A stretch of DNA of 64,000 nucleotides from Kingella oralis (GTDB lineage: Bacteria > Pseudomonadota > Gammaproteobacteria > Burkholderiales > Neisseriaceae). The DNA lies in contig NZ_CP059569.1 in assembly GCF_014054985.1 (NCBI RefSeq), positions 1,674,001 through 1,738,000 of the forward strand, given 5' to 3'. Both the position numbers and the translations under genes were made by a program. The notes beneath the pieces were generated by a model. That model saw nothing but the letters and a program-made list of their open reading frames with translations. It searched no databases and was not told the origin of the DNA. The first letter of the stretch is position 1. Each line of letters starts with the position of its first letter. Of this stretch, positions 8,363 to 15,908 are shown piece after piece.

Positions 8363-8594
8363 GGTTGGGTTCCTGTGTTATCAAAAGGTTTGTTTTAAAT
8401 ATGTGCATGAAATTCTACCAGCAAAGTTGTAATCCACCCATGTAGTAAAAATACAAATATTTCCTGATAAATTTACTCATGTTTTATTTTGTTTATTTAT
8501 GAAAATTTTTGTTTACTATATTGATTAAAAAATGATTTAATAGAGACAAACTCTCAACAAAACCGCAAACCAACCCCAAGTCTCCGACTTTATA

Positions 8595-8617
8595 TTAAGA
8601 ATAGTAAACATTCTTAA
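8595..8617. promoter_or_regulatory. Perfect inverted repeat TTAAGAAT-N7-ATTCTTAA
   Basis: Eight-base arms are perfectly symmetrical around a 7-base spacer in the divergent promoter region. Related half-site-like strings (TTCTTAACTA, TATCTTAATA) follow within 30 bases. The symmetry and position suggest an operator for an unidentified dimeric regulator. It does not match a site I can name. Confidence 0.4.
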
Positions 8618-8713
8618 CTACTGGCTTAACTTATCTTAATATTTTTAAAAGAGAAAATTTTTTCAGGCTGCTATTTGTTTAATTTTGTTAGATTTTTAAG
8701 AAATGAAGCATTT

Positions 8714-8727
8714 TTGACAATAGTCAA
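8714..8727. promoter_or_regulatory. FNR-like box TTGAC-AATA-GTCAA
   Basis: This is a perfect 14-base palindrome with the spacing of the FNR/CRP-type consensus TTGAT-N4-ATCAA and a C/G in the fifth position of each half. It lies 144 bases upstream of fumarase. An oxygen-responsive FNR site would suit a fumarate-reducing locus. Assignment to FNR is inference from the pattern. Confidence 0.5.
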
Positions 8728-8735
8728 CCCCCCCC
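8728..8735 (+). repeat. C8 homopolymer in promoter region
   Basis: Eight consecutive C residues directly abut the FNR-like box in the divergent promoter. Poly-C tracts change length by slippage in Neisseriaceae and can alter promoter strength. Whether this one varies is unknown. Confidence 0.5.
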
Positions 8736-8870
8736 GTTTTGCCTATGACAAATCCCGCAAAAAACTGTAATTTTCGGCAACATAAGATTTAATTAAATTT
8801 CAGCCGCCGTGTAATCAATTACATTTTCAGGCTGTCTCCGTTTTCTCATCGCCTTATAAGGACACCAACC

Positions 8871-10394
8871 ATGACCACAATCAAACAAGAAGACTTTATC
8901 CAAAGCATAGCCGATGCGTTTCAATTCATTAGCTATTACCACCCCAAAGACTTCATCGATGCGCTCAACGAAGCCTTGCAAAAAGAGCAAAACCCCGCCG
9001 CCAAAGATGCAATAACGCAAATTTTGGTGAACAGCCGTATGTGCGCCGAAGGACATCGCCCGATTTGCCAAGACACGGGCATCGCCACCGTGTTTTTAAA
9101 AATTGGCATGAATGTGCAATGGGATGCCAGCATGAGCGTGCAAGAGATGGTGAACGAAGGCGTGCGCCGCGCTTATACCCACCCCGATAACGTGTTGCGC
9201 GCATCGGTGTTGGCAGACCCTGCGGGCAAGCGCATCAATACCAAAGACAACACGCCTGCGGTGGTGCACACCGAAATCGTGGCGGGCGATAAGGTGGAAG
9301 TGATTTGCGCGGCGAAAGGCGGCGGCTCGGAAAATAAATCCAAGCTGGCGATGCTTAACCCATCCGACAGCATTGTGGATTGGGTGTTGAAAACCGTGCC
9401 GACCATGGGCGCGGGCTGGTGTCCGCCTGGTATTTTGGGCATCGGCATCGGCGGCACGCCCGAAAAAGCGATGCTGATGGCAAAAGAAAGCCTGATGGGG
9501 CATATTGACATCCACAAATTGCAAGACAAAGCCAAATCGGGCGCGGAATTGAGCGCGGTGGAGCAGCTGCGTTTGGAAATCTACGAAAAAGTGAACGCGC
9601 TGGGCATCGGCGCGCAAGGCTTGGGCGGCTTGACCACGGTGTTGGACGTGAAAATCTTGGATTACCCCACCCACGCGGCGGGCAAACCGGTTGCCATGAT
9701 TCCCAACTGCGCGGCAACCCGCCATGTGGAATTTGAACTGGACGGCAGCGGCCCTGCCCACTTGCAAGCGCCGAGCTTGGAAGATTGGCCCGACATCACA
9801 TACAGCCCCGACAACGGCAAGCGCGTAAACGTGGACACGCTCACCAAAGAAGAAGTCGCCACTTGGAAAACAGGCGATGTGCTGCTGCTCAACGGCAAAA
9901 TCCTGACCGGACGCGATGCCGCGCACAAACGCTTGATTGATATGTTGAATAAAGGCGAGCCGCTGCCTGTGGATTTCAAAAACCGCATTATTTACTATGT
10001 GGGGCCTGTGGACCCTGTGCGCGATGAAGTGGTGGGCCCTGCTGGTCCGACAACCTCCACCCGCATGGATAAATTCACCCGCCAAATGTTGGAGCAAACA
10101 GGCTTGCTCGGCATGATTGGCAAATCGGAACGCGGTGCGGACACCTGCAAAGCCATCGCCGACAACCAAGCGGTTTACCTGATGGCAACGGGCGGCGCGG
10201 CATATTTGGTGGCGAAGGCGATTCAGTCTTCCAAAGTGCTGGCGTTCCCCGAATTGGGCATGGAAGCGGTTTACGAGTTTGAAGTGAAAGACATGCCCGT
10301 TACCGTTGCCGTGGACAGCAAGGGGCAGTCGGTGCACGCGATTGCGCCGAAACAATGGCAAGCGAAGATTGGGATTATTCCTGTGGAAAGCTGA
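8871..10394 (+). CDS. fumA: Class I (iron-sulfur) fumarate hydratase
   Basis: A 507-residue class I fumarase, which interconverts malate and fumarate with a [4Fe-4S] cluster. Conserved features include CQDTGIATVF (about residue 64), the GGGSENKS motif, WCPPGILGIGIGG, IPNCAATRHV and GRDAAHKR in the C-terminal domain. It is a single-chain enzyme with the alpha and beta domains fused. The ribosome binding site AAGGA lies just before ATG 8871. The gene is divergent from the FrdA-like reductase cluster and shares its regulatory region, which suggests joint use in the malate-to-fumarate-to-succinate direction. It is followed by DUS copies that can act as terminators. Confidence 0.95.
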   Translation: MTTIKQEDFIQSIADAFQFISYYHPKDFIDALNEALQKEQNPAAKDAITQILVNSRMCAEGHRPICQDTGIATVFLKIGMNVQWDASMSVQEMVNEGVRRAYTHPDNVLRASVLADPAGKRINTKDNTPAVVHTEIVAGDKVEVICAAKGGGSENKSKLAMLNPSDSIVDWVLKTVPTMGAGWCPPGILGIGIGGTPEKAMLMAKESLMGHIDIHKLQDKAKSGAELSAVEQLRLEIYEKVNALGIGAQGLGGLTTVLDVKILDYPTHAAGKPVAMIPNCAATRHVEFELDGSGPAHLQAPSLEDWPDITYSPDNGKRVNVDTLTKEEVATWKTGDVLLLNGKILTGRDAAHKRLIDMLNKGEPLPVDFKNRIIYYVGPVDPVRDEVVGPAGPTTSTRMDKFTRQMLEQTGLLGMIGKSERGADTCKAIADNQAVYLMATGGAAYLVAKAIQSSKVLAFPELGMEAVYEFEVKDMPVTVAVDSKGQSVHAIAPKQWQAKIGIIPVES

Positions 10395-10800
10395 TGGCCT
10401 GATGCGTTTCAGGCTGCCTTGCGGCGTTTGTTGTTCAAGGCAGCCTGAAAATACAAAACACGATTTGGGATACAAATGCCCGATCGTGTTTTTTGATTTT
10501 TTTTGAAGATAAGGCAGCCTGAAAACGCATGGATGGTGTTTTCAAGCTGCCTGATGGTTTGGTTTTCAGGTTTTGGGAGGGATGTTTACGCGCTGACTGC
10601 TTCAAAGGCAGCCTGAAACCATGCAACAAATGGCGAATGCTACACGGGGTGCAGGGGCTTGCCCCTGCTCGTGGTAGGCGGCGAAACGCCTGCACGGGCA
10701 AACAATAGGCAGCCTGAAACCCACCCCAACCATTTCCCCCGCTTTCAGGCTGCCTCATCTATAATCCACCCCCATCGCAACCCCTGCCCCTCGCGCCGCC
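10395..10800. other. Intergenic stretch with DUS copies and small hairpins
   Basis: About 400 bases between fumarase and recC hold at least six DUS copies in both orientations, a hairpin-forming GGGGCTTGCCCC segment near 10650, and no supportable gene. The recC start follows directly on a DUS-containing segment. Confidence 0.55.
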
Positions 10801-13800
10801 ATGCTCCATCTCTACCAATCCAACCGCCTTGAAGACATCGCGCAAATGCTCGCCCGCATCCAACAAGTCGCGCCGTTGGAAAACCCCTTTGCCGCCGAAG
10901 AAATCGTCATCCAAAGCCAAGGCATGCGCCGCTACATCAGCCAATACCTCGCCCGCGAAACGGGCATCGCCGCCAACCTCCGTTTCAGCCTGCCCGCAGG
11001 TTTGGCGTGGCGGCTGATGCGCGAAGCCATGCCCGATATCCCCGCGCTCAGCCCGTTTTCATCCGAAGTGATGCGCTGGCGGCTGCTGGCGCTGTTCCAA
11101 TCCGATGAGTTCGCCCAATCGCCCGATTTTGCCGCCGCACGCCAAGCCCTTGCGCCGTATTTGCACAACGGCGATTACGCCGCCTATCAGCTCGCGGGGC
11201 AGCTTGCCGATGTGTTTGACCAATATCTTGTGTACCGCCCCGACTGGATAGAAACATGGGCGGCAGGCAAACTCGTCCCCGAGCTGGCGCACAGCCGCAG
11301 CGCGGACACCCAAATCTGGCAAGCCCAGCTTTGGCAGCATCTGGACGACGGTAAACAAGGCGCGCCGCACCGTGTGCAACTGTGGCGCACGCTGATGCAA
11401 TCGCTCGCCCGCCCCAATCCTCGCCTGCCGCAACGCTATTTCGTGTTCGGCATCGCCACCCTCGCCCCCATGTATCTGCAACTGCTCGCCCAGCTTGCGC
11501 AACACAGCCAAGTGCACATCTTCGCCCTCAACCCCAGCCAAGCCTACTGGGGCAACATCATCGAGCCCGCGCAAATCCTGAACCAAACCCAAACCGCCGA
11601 TTTAAGCTACCAAGGGCATCCCCTGCTTGCCTCGCTGGGCAAACAAGGGCGCGATTTTTTCAACGAGCTTGCCGAAGTAGAAGCCCAATTAGACCTAGAT
11701 TCCTACACCAGCGAGCCCCAATCCCCCAGCCTGTTGCACAGCATCCAATACCACATCCAAAGCCAAACCCTGCCCGAAACCGCCCACGCCAACGGCTGGC
11801 TTGCCGCGCATCAAGATTATGTGCACAGCCAACCGCGTTTTCAGGCTGCCCAACAGCAGCTTAACCAACAATACCAAACCGCCCTCGCCCCCTATCAAGG
11901 CAGCCTGAAAACGAACGCAGTAAGTTTCGGCGAAGCCAAAACCCCAAACACCCCAAACACCAACGAAACCCCCGACCTGTTTTCAGGCTGCCTCACGCCC
12001 GAGCAAAACGCCATCCGACAAATCCAACTCACCCACCAGCAAAACCTCGCCCTCGCCCAGCTCAATGCCGACCCCAGCATCCAAATCCACAGCGCGCACA
12101 GCCCCCTGCGCGAACTGCAAATCCTCAAAGACCAGCTGCTCGTGCTGCTTGCCCAACACCCTGATTGGCAACCGCACGACATCGCCATCCTCACCCCCCA
12201 TATAGAACCCTACACCCCCTACATAGAAGCCATCTTCGGCAAACACAGCCCCTACCCCCTGCCCTATTCCCTGTCCGACACCCAAATCGCCCACCGCCAG
12301 CCCCTGCTGGATGCCCTCGCGCAAACCCTCGCCCTGATGGACAGCCGCTTTGAAGCCGATAAACTCATCGCCCTGTTGGATAACGAACTCATCCTCGCCA
12401 CCCATCGGCTCACCCGCGACGACCTGCCCCTCATCCACGACACCATCGCCCAACTCAACATCCGCTGGGGCAGCGATGCCGCACAACGCAGCCAACACAG
12501 CAGCCAGCCCAACGCCCAATACACATGGCAACAAGGGCTAGAACGCCTCGTGCTCGGCTTTATGCTGCCTGAAAACCCCGCCAACCCCCTCTGGCACAAC
12601 ATCGCCCCCCACAGCAGCAACCCCAGCCACCAAGCCCCCCTCAGCCGCTTCGCCGCCCTCGTCGCCACCCTTATCCGCCACCAAAACCAATGGCAAACCC
12701 CCGCCACCGTCCCCCAATGGAACGAGCGCATCCACAACCTGATGAACGACCTCATCACCCCACAAAGCGACGACGACCACCAAGCCCACCAGCAGCTGGA
12801 AGCTGCCCTCGCCCAATGGCAAAACGAAGCCCAAACCGCCCACTACACCCAAACCATCAACCAAACCATCGCCATCCAACACCTCAACCAATACCTCGCC
12901 AGCCAAAACGACGCAGGCTTTTTGCGCGGCGGCATCACTATTTGCAGCATGGTGCCCATGCGCAGCCTGCCATTTAAAGTCCTCTGCCTACTCGGGCTCA
13001 ACGACGGCGACTACCCCCGCAACACCAAAGCCGCCCCCTACGACCTTATCGCCCAACACCCGCAAAAAGGCGACCGCGCCCGCCGCGACGACGACCGCTA
13101 TCTGTTCCTAGAAGCCATCCTATCCGCCCGCGAAGTCCTCTATCTCTCCTACATCGGCAAAGACATCCGCACCGACGAAGAACGCGCCCCCAGCACGCTC
13201 ATCGGCGAACTCATTGACACCATCGCCGCGCTCACCCAAATCCCCGCCAACCAGCTTAACCAACATTGGATAACCCAGCACCCCCTGCAACCCTTCTCCC
13301 CCAAATACTACACAGGCAGCCTGAAAAACCATTCCAGCGCAGCCAAACTCATCAGCACCCGCCAAGACTACGCCCAAGCCCTCAACACCCCGCAGCCCCC
13401 CGCCGCCCCCTTTCTGCAAAACTACACCCCAGCCCACGAAACACAAGAGCAGCCTGAAATCCCCCAAGCCACCTTCCTACAATACTGGCGCAACCCCAAC
13501 CGCCAATGGCTCAAACACACCCTCGGCTGGCAAGCCCCCCACACCCAAGCCGCCCACCCCAGCAGCGAGCCATTTACTATCGACAACCCACGCCAACTAG
13601 ACACCGCCTACACCCAAGCGCGCCAGCACAACCAAGACTTCGCCGAGCTAGCAACCACCCTAACCGCCCAAAGCCAACTGCCCACAGGCGAATTCAACAC
13701 CCTTATCGCCCAAGAACAAGCCATCGCCGCCGCAGGGCTAAACAGCGAACTCATCCAAAGCCCGCGCCACCCCGACCAAACAGGCAGCCTGAAACTCCCC

Positions 13801-14355
13801 ACAGGCACGCTTAACTACACCCTCAGCCACAACCACCAACACGGACAAATCCTCTACGCCCACCAATTCCTCCCCAACCACAACACCCAAGCCACCCTGC
13901 AAGCCAGCGACAGCATAGAACTGCTGCTGCGCCACCTCATATACAGCGCAGCCGCCCCCCAGCCCACCCCCCAGCCCACTCACTACCTCTCCCTACACCA
14001 AAGTATCACCCTCCCCCCCATCGCCCAAGAAACCGCCCAAGCCACCCTCGCCCAATGGCTCGCCGCCTACCAACAAGGGCAACAGCACCCCATCCCCTTC
14101 TTCCCCCGCGTAACCCTCGCCGTCGCCCGCGCCTACTACACCGGCAAAACCCCCGATTGGGATAAAGCGCAAAAAGCAGCCCACGCCGTTTACCACAAAG
14201 GCTACACAGGCTTCGCCCAAGCCGACTACCCCGAAACCAAACTCATCTACGGACGAGACGACGACACCCCCATCAACAGCCCCACCTTCCGCCACCTCAC
14301 CGAAAACCTATTCGCCCCCCTGGCCGACTGCCTCGCCGCGCTAGACCCCGATTAA
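10801..14355 (+). CDS. recC: Exodeoxyribonuclease V gamma subunit RecC
   Basis: RecC, 1184 residues, is the Chi-recognising scaffold of the RecBCD helicase-nuclease for double-strand break repair. The N-terminus (LHLYQSNRLEDIAQML, then PFAAEEIVIQSQGMRRYIS) is the family hallmark. Later come FSLPAGLAWRLMRE and, in the middle, FLRGGITICSMVPMRSLPFKV followed by LLGLNDGDYPR. E. coli RecC has 1122 residues. Part of the extra length lies at translated DUS copies: exact 12-mers at 11898-11909, 11982-11993, 13314-13325 and 13782-13793, plus near matches. Codons are strongly C-ending. recB and recD are not in the window. Confidence 0.95.
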   Translation: MLHLYQSNRLEDIAQMLARIQQVAPLENPFAAEEIVIQSQGMRRYISQYLARETGIAANLRFSLPAGLAWRLMREAMPDIPALSPFSSEVMRWRLLALFQSDEFAQSPDFAAARQALAPYLHNGDYAAYQLAGQLADVFDQYLVYRPDWIETWAAGKLVPELAHSRSADTQIWQAQLWQHLDDGKQGAPHRVQLWRTLMQSLARPNPRLPQRYFVFGIATLAPMYLQLLAQLAQHSQVHIFALNPSQAYWGNIIEPAQILNQTQTADLSYQGHPLLASLGKQGRDFFNELAEVEAQLDLDSYTSEPQSPSLLHSIQYHIQSQTLPETAHANGWLAAHQDYVHSQPRFQAAQQQLNQQYQTALAPYQGSLKTNAVSFGEAKTPNTPNTNETPDLFSGCLTPEQNAIRQIQLTHQQNLALAQLNADPSIQIHSAHSPLRELQILKDQLLVLLAQHPDWQPHDIAILTPHIEPYTPYIEAIFGKHSPYPLPYSLSDTQIAHRQPLLDALAQTLALMDSRFEADKLIALLDNELILATHRLTRDDLPLIHDTIAQLNIRWGSDAAQRSQHSSQPNAQYTWQQGLERLVLGFMLPENPANPLWHNIAPHSSNPSHQAPLSRFAALVATLIRHQNQWQTPATVPQWNERIHNLMNDLITPQSDDDHQAHQQLEAALAQWQNEAQTAHYTQTINQTIAIQHLNQYLASQNDAGFLRGGITICSMVPMRSLPFKVLCLLGLNDGDYPRNTKAAPYDLIAQHPQKGDRARRDDDRYLFLEAILSAREVLYLSYIGKDIRTDEERAPSTLIGELIDTIAALTQIPANQLNQHWITQHPLQPFSPKYYTGSLKNHSSAAKLISTRQDYAQALNTPQPPAAPFLQNYTPAHETQEQPEIPQATFLQYWRNPNRQWLKHTLGWQAPHTQAAHPSSEPFTIDNPRQLDTAYTQARQHNQDFAELATTLTAQSQLPTGEFNTLIAQEQAIAAAGLNSELIQSPRHPDQTGSLKLPTGTLNYTLSHNHQHGQILYAHQFLPNHNTQATLQASDSIELLLRHLIYSAAAPQPTPQPTHYLSLHQSITLPPIAQETAQATLAQWLAAYQQGQQHPIPFFPRVTLAVARAYYTGKTPDWDKAQKAAHAVYHKGYTGFAQADYPETKLIYGRDDDTPINSPTFRHLTENLFAPLADCLAALDPD

Positions 14356-14443
14356 CGCCAAAAATGGAGCAGCGACGGCTCGTCGCTACCCCGCCCGCCA
14401 TCCGCCCAAGGCAGCCTGAAACCCATCCCTCCACATTCACACC

Positions 14444-15232
14444 ATGACCATCGCCTACCTCTTCGGACAACCCGTAACCGACCTCCCCAAAGACCTCTTC
14501 ATCCCCCCCCAAGCTCTACAAGTCGTCCTCAGCAGCTTTGAAGGCCCGCTGGATTTACTGCTGTATCTCATCCGCAAGCAAAACCTAGACGTGCTGGACA
14601 TCCCCATGCTGCAAATCACCGAGCAATACCTCGGCTACATCAACCAAATGGAAGCCCGCCAATTTGACCTTGCCGCCGAATACCTGCTGATGGCCGCCGT
14701 GCTCATAGAAATCAAATCCCGCCTGCTGCTGCCGCAAACGCAGCCTGAAAACGAAGAACCCGAAGCCGACCCCCGCGCCGAGCTCGTCCAACGCCTGCTC
14801 GCCTACGAACAAATGAAACTCGCCGCCCAAGGCTTAGACGCGCTCCCCCGCGCAGGACGCGACTTCGGCTGGGCATACCTACCGCTGGAAATCGCCCAAG
14901 CCCAACGCCTGCCCGAAGTGCAACTCGCCGACCTCACCCAAGCGTGGCTCGGCATCCTCTCCCGCGTCAAACACAACCAAAACCACCAGATAGAACACGA
15001 AGCCGTCTCCGTGCGCGAACGCATGAGCGCCATCCTGCGCAAACTCAACGCCCAAGCAAGCTGCGCCTTCTCCCAGCTGTTCCAGCCCGAGCTGGGTGCA
15101 GCGCATGTTGTCGTCAATTTCATCGCCCTGTTGGAGCTGGTCAAAGAAGGCTTGGTGCGCGTGCAACAAGAAAACCAGTTTGGCGAAATCGCCATCGTGC
15201 TCGCGCAAAATAACCGCCAAGCTGTTGCGTAA
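14444..15232 (+). CDS. scpA: Segregation and condensation protein A
   Basis: ScpA is the kleisin subunit that bridges SMC heads, with ScpB, in chromosome condensation. The 262-residue protein has the diagnostic SFEGPLDLLLYLIRKQNLDV (about 29-48), followed by the MLQITEQYLGYI helix, and a C-terminal winged helix ending with FIALLELVKEG and FGEIAI. A DUS is translated as QPEN around residue 101. The N-terminus carries a C8 tract (14503-14510). The gene follows recC by 88 bases and shares its C-ending codon use. scpB is not nearby. Confidence 0.94.
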   Translation: MTIAYLFGQPVTDLPKDLFIPPQALQVVLSSFEGPLDLLLYLIRKQNLDVLDIPMLQITEQYLGYINQMEARQFDLAAEYLLMAAVLIEIKSRLLLPQTQPENEEPEADPRAELVQRLLAYEQMKLAAQGLDALPRAGRDFGWAYLPLEIAQAQRLPEVQLADLTQAWLGILSRVKHNQNHQIEHEAVSVRERMSAILRKLNAQASCAFSQLFQPELGAAHVVVNFIALLELVKEGLVRVQQENQFGEIAIVLAQNNRQAVA

Positions 15233-15908
15233 AGCATTTTAGCTTCGCAACTCCGCTGCGCCATGCAAGCTGCCTTTGGGGGGCGTGTACCCAAAGGCAG
15301 CCTGAAACGCAGTTCAACATAATCGGAACAATAATCCAGCCAAACCAAAAGCAGCCTGAAAAACAAAATCGCTTGATATTCTGCCAAGCGATTTTTTACC
15401 GAATAAATTGAATTTAGCTTCGCAACTCCGCTGCGCTCCGCAGGCTGCCTAACGCTTCACAACAGTTTACTACTGCCGCTCTCCCCTACGTCCAGCCGAA
15501 CGGAGCATCCTTTTTTCGGGAAAAAGCGTGCGCTTGTCCGACGACGTGCGCAGCACGGCTAGTTCGCACGCGCCGAAAAAAGGATGCGCAGTGAGGGAAG
15601 TTTGGCACAGCCAAACCTGCACGTCGGGGTCGCCTTTCTTTTGCTTACTTTTCTTTGGCGAAGCAAAGAAAAGGAAGTGCCCCGTCGGCACGAGACGCAT
15701 GGTTAAAGCTAAACGAATGCTAACCACAAAGCACAAACCATTTTCAGGCTGCCTTAATGCCCTCAAAGGCAGCCTAAAAACCAAACCCATCTGCTATTCC
15801 GCCAAACCATTTCGTTTTACTGGATAGATTGACTTTCAGGCTGCCCCAAAGCAGTCCACCTCATTTTTTAGTAAAATGCCCCCCTTTGTTCACCCCCATC
15901 CCCCAACC
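15233..15908. repeat. Long intergenic repeat region with strong hairpin
   Basis: This region between scpA and parE has no supportable gene. It contains two copies of a GCTTCGCAACTCCGCTGCG-type segment (near 15242 and 15419), several DUS, and a segment around 15528-15720 whose reverse frame reads KKSKQKKGDPDVQV. I recognise such frames as the spurious product of a hairpin repeat common in proteobacterial intergenic regions. A perfect 10-bp stem (CTTTTCTTTG with CAAAGAAAAG, 15648-15673) sits in it. Confidence 0.55.

Larger units (their letters stand above)
8363..8870. promoter_or_regulatory. Divergent AT-rich promoter region, reductase cluster/fumarase
   Basis: Five hundred bases separate the start codons of the iron-sulfur subunit gene and fumarase. 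The centre (about 8440-8800) is much richer in A+T than its surroundings and nearly free of DUS. It carries an FNR-like palindrome, a second perfect inverted repeat and a C8 tract, listed separately. No gene is apparent. Fumarase has a good ribosome binding site (AAGGA) just upstream of ATG 8871. Confidence 0.65.

Noticed and set aside
8519..8535. TTGATTAAAAAATGAT as a second FNR box
   Set aside because: Spacing and the second half-site do not fit TTGAT-N4-ATCAA; it is probably just AT-rich promoter sequence.
9096..10475. 459-codon minus-strand frame opposite fumarase
   Set aside because: His/Arg-rich low-complexity translation exactly antisense to the well-supported fumarase gene.
15470..15790. 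106-codon minus-strand frame with KKGDPDVQV
   Set aside because: Matches a recurrent intergenic repeat frame and contains DUS peptides; there is no ribosome binding site. Annotated as repeat.
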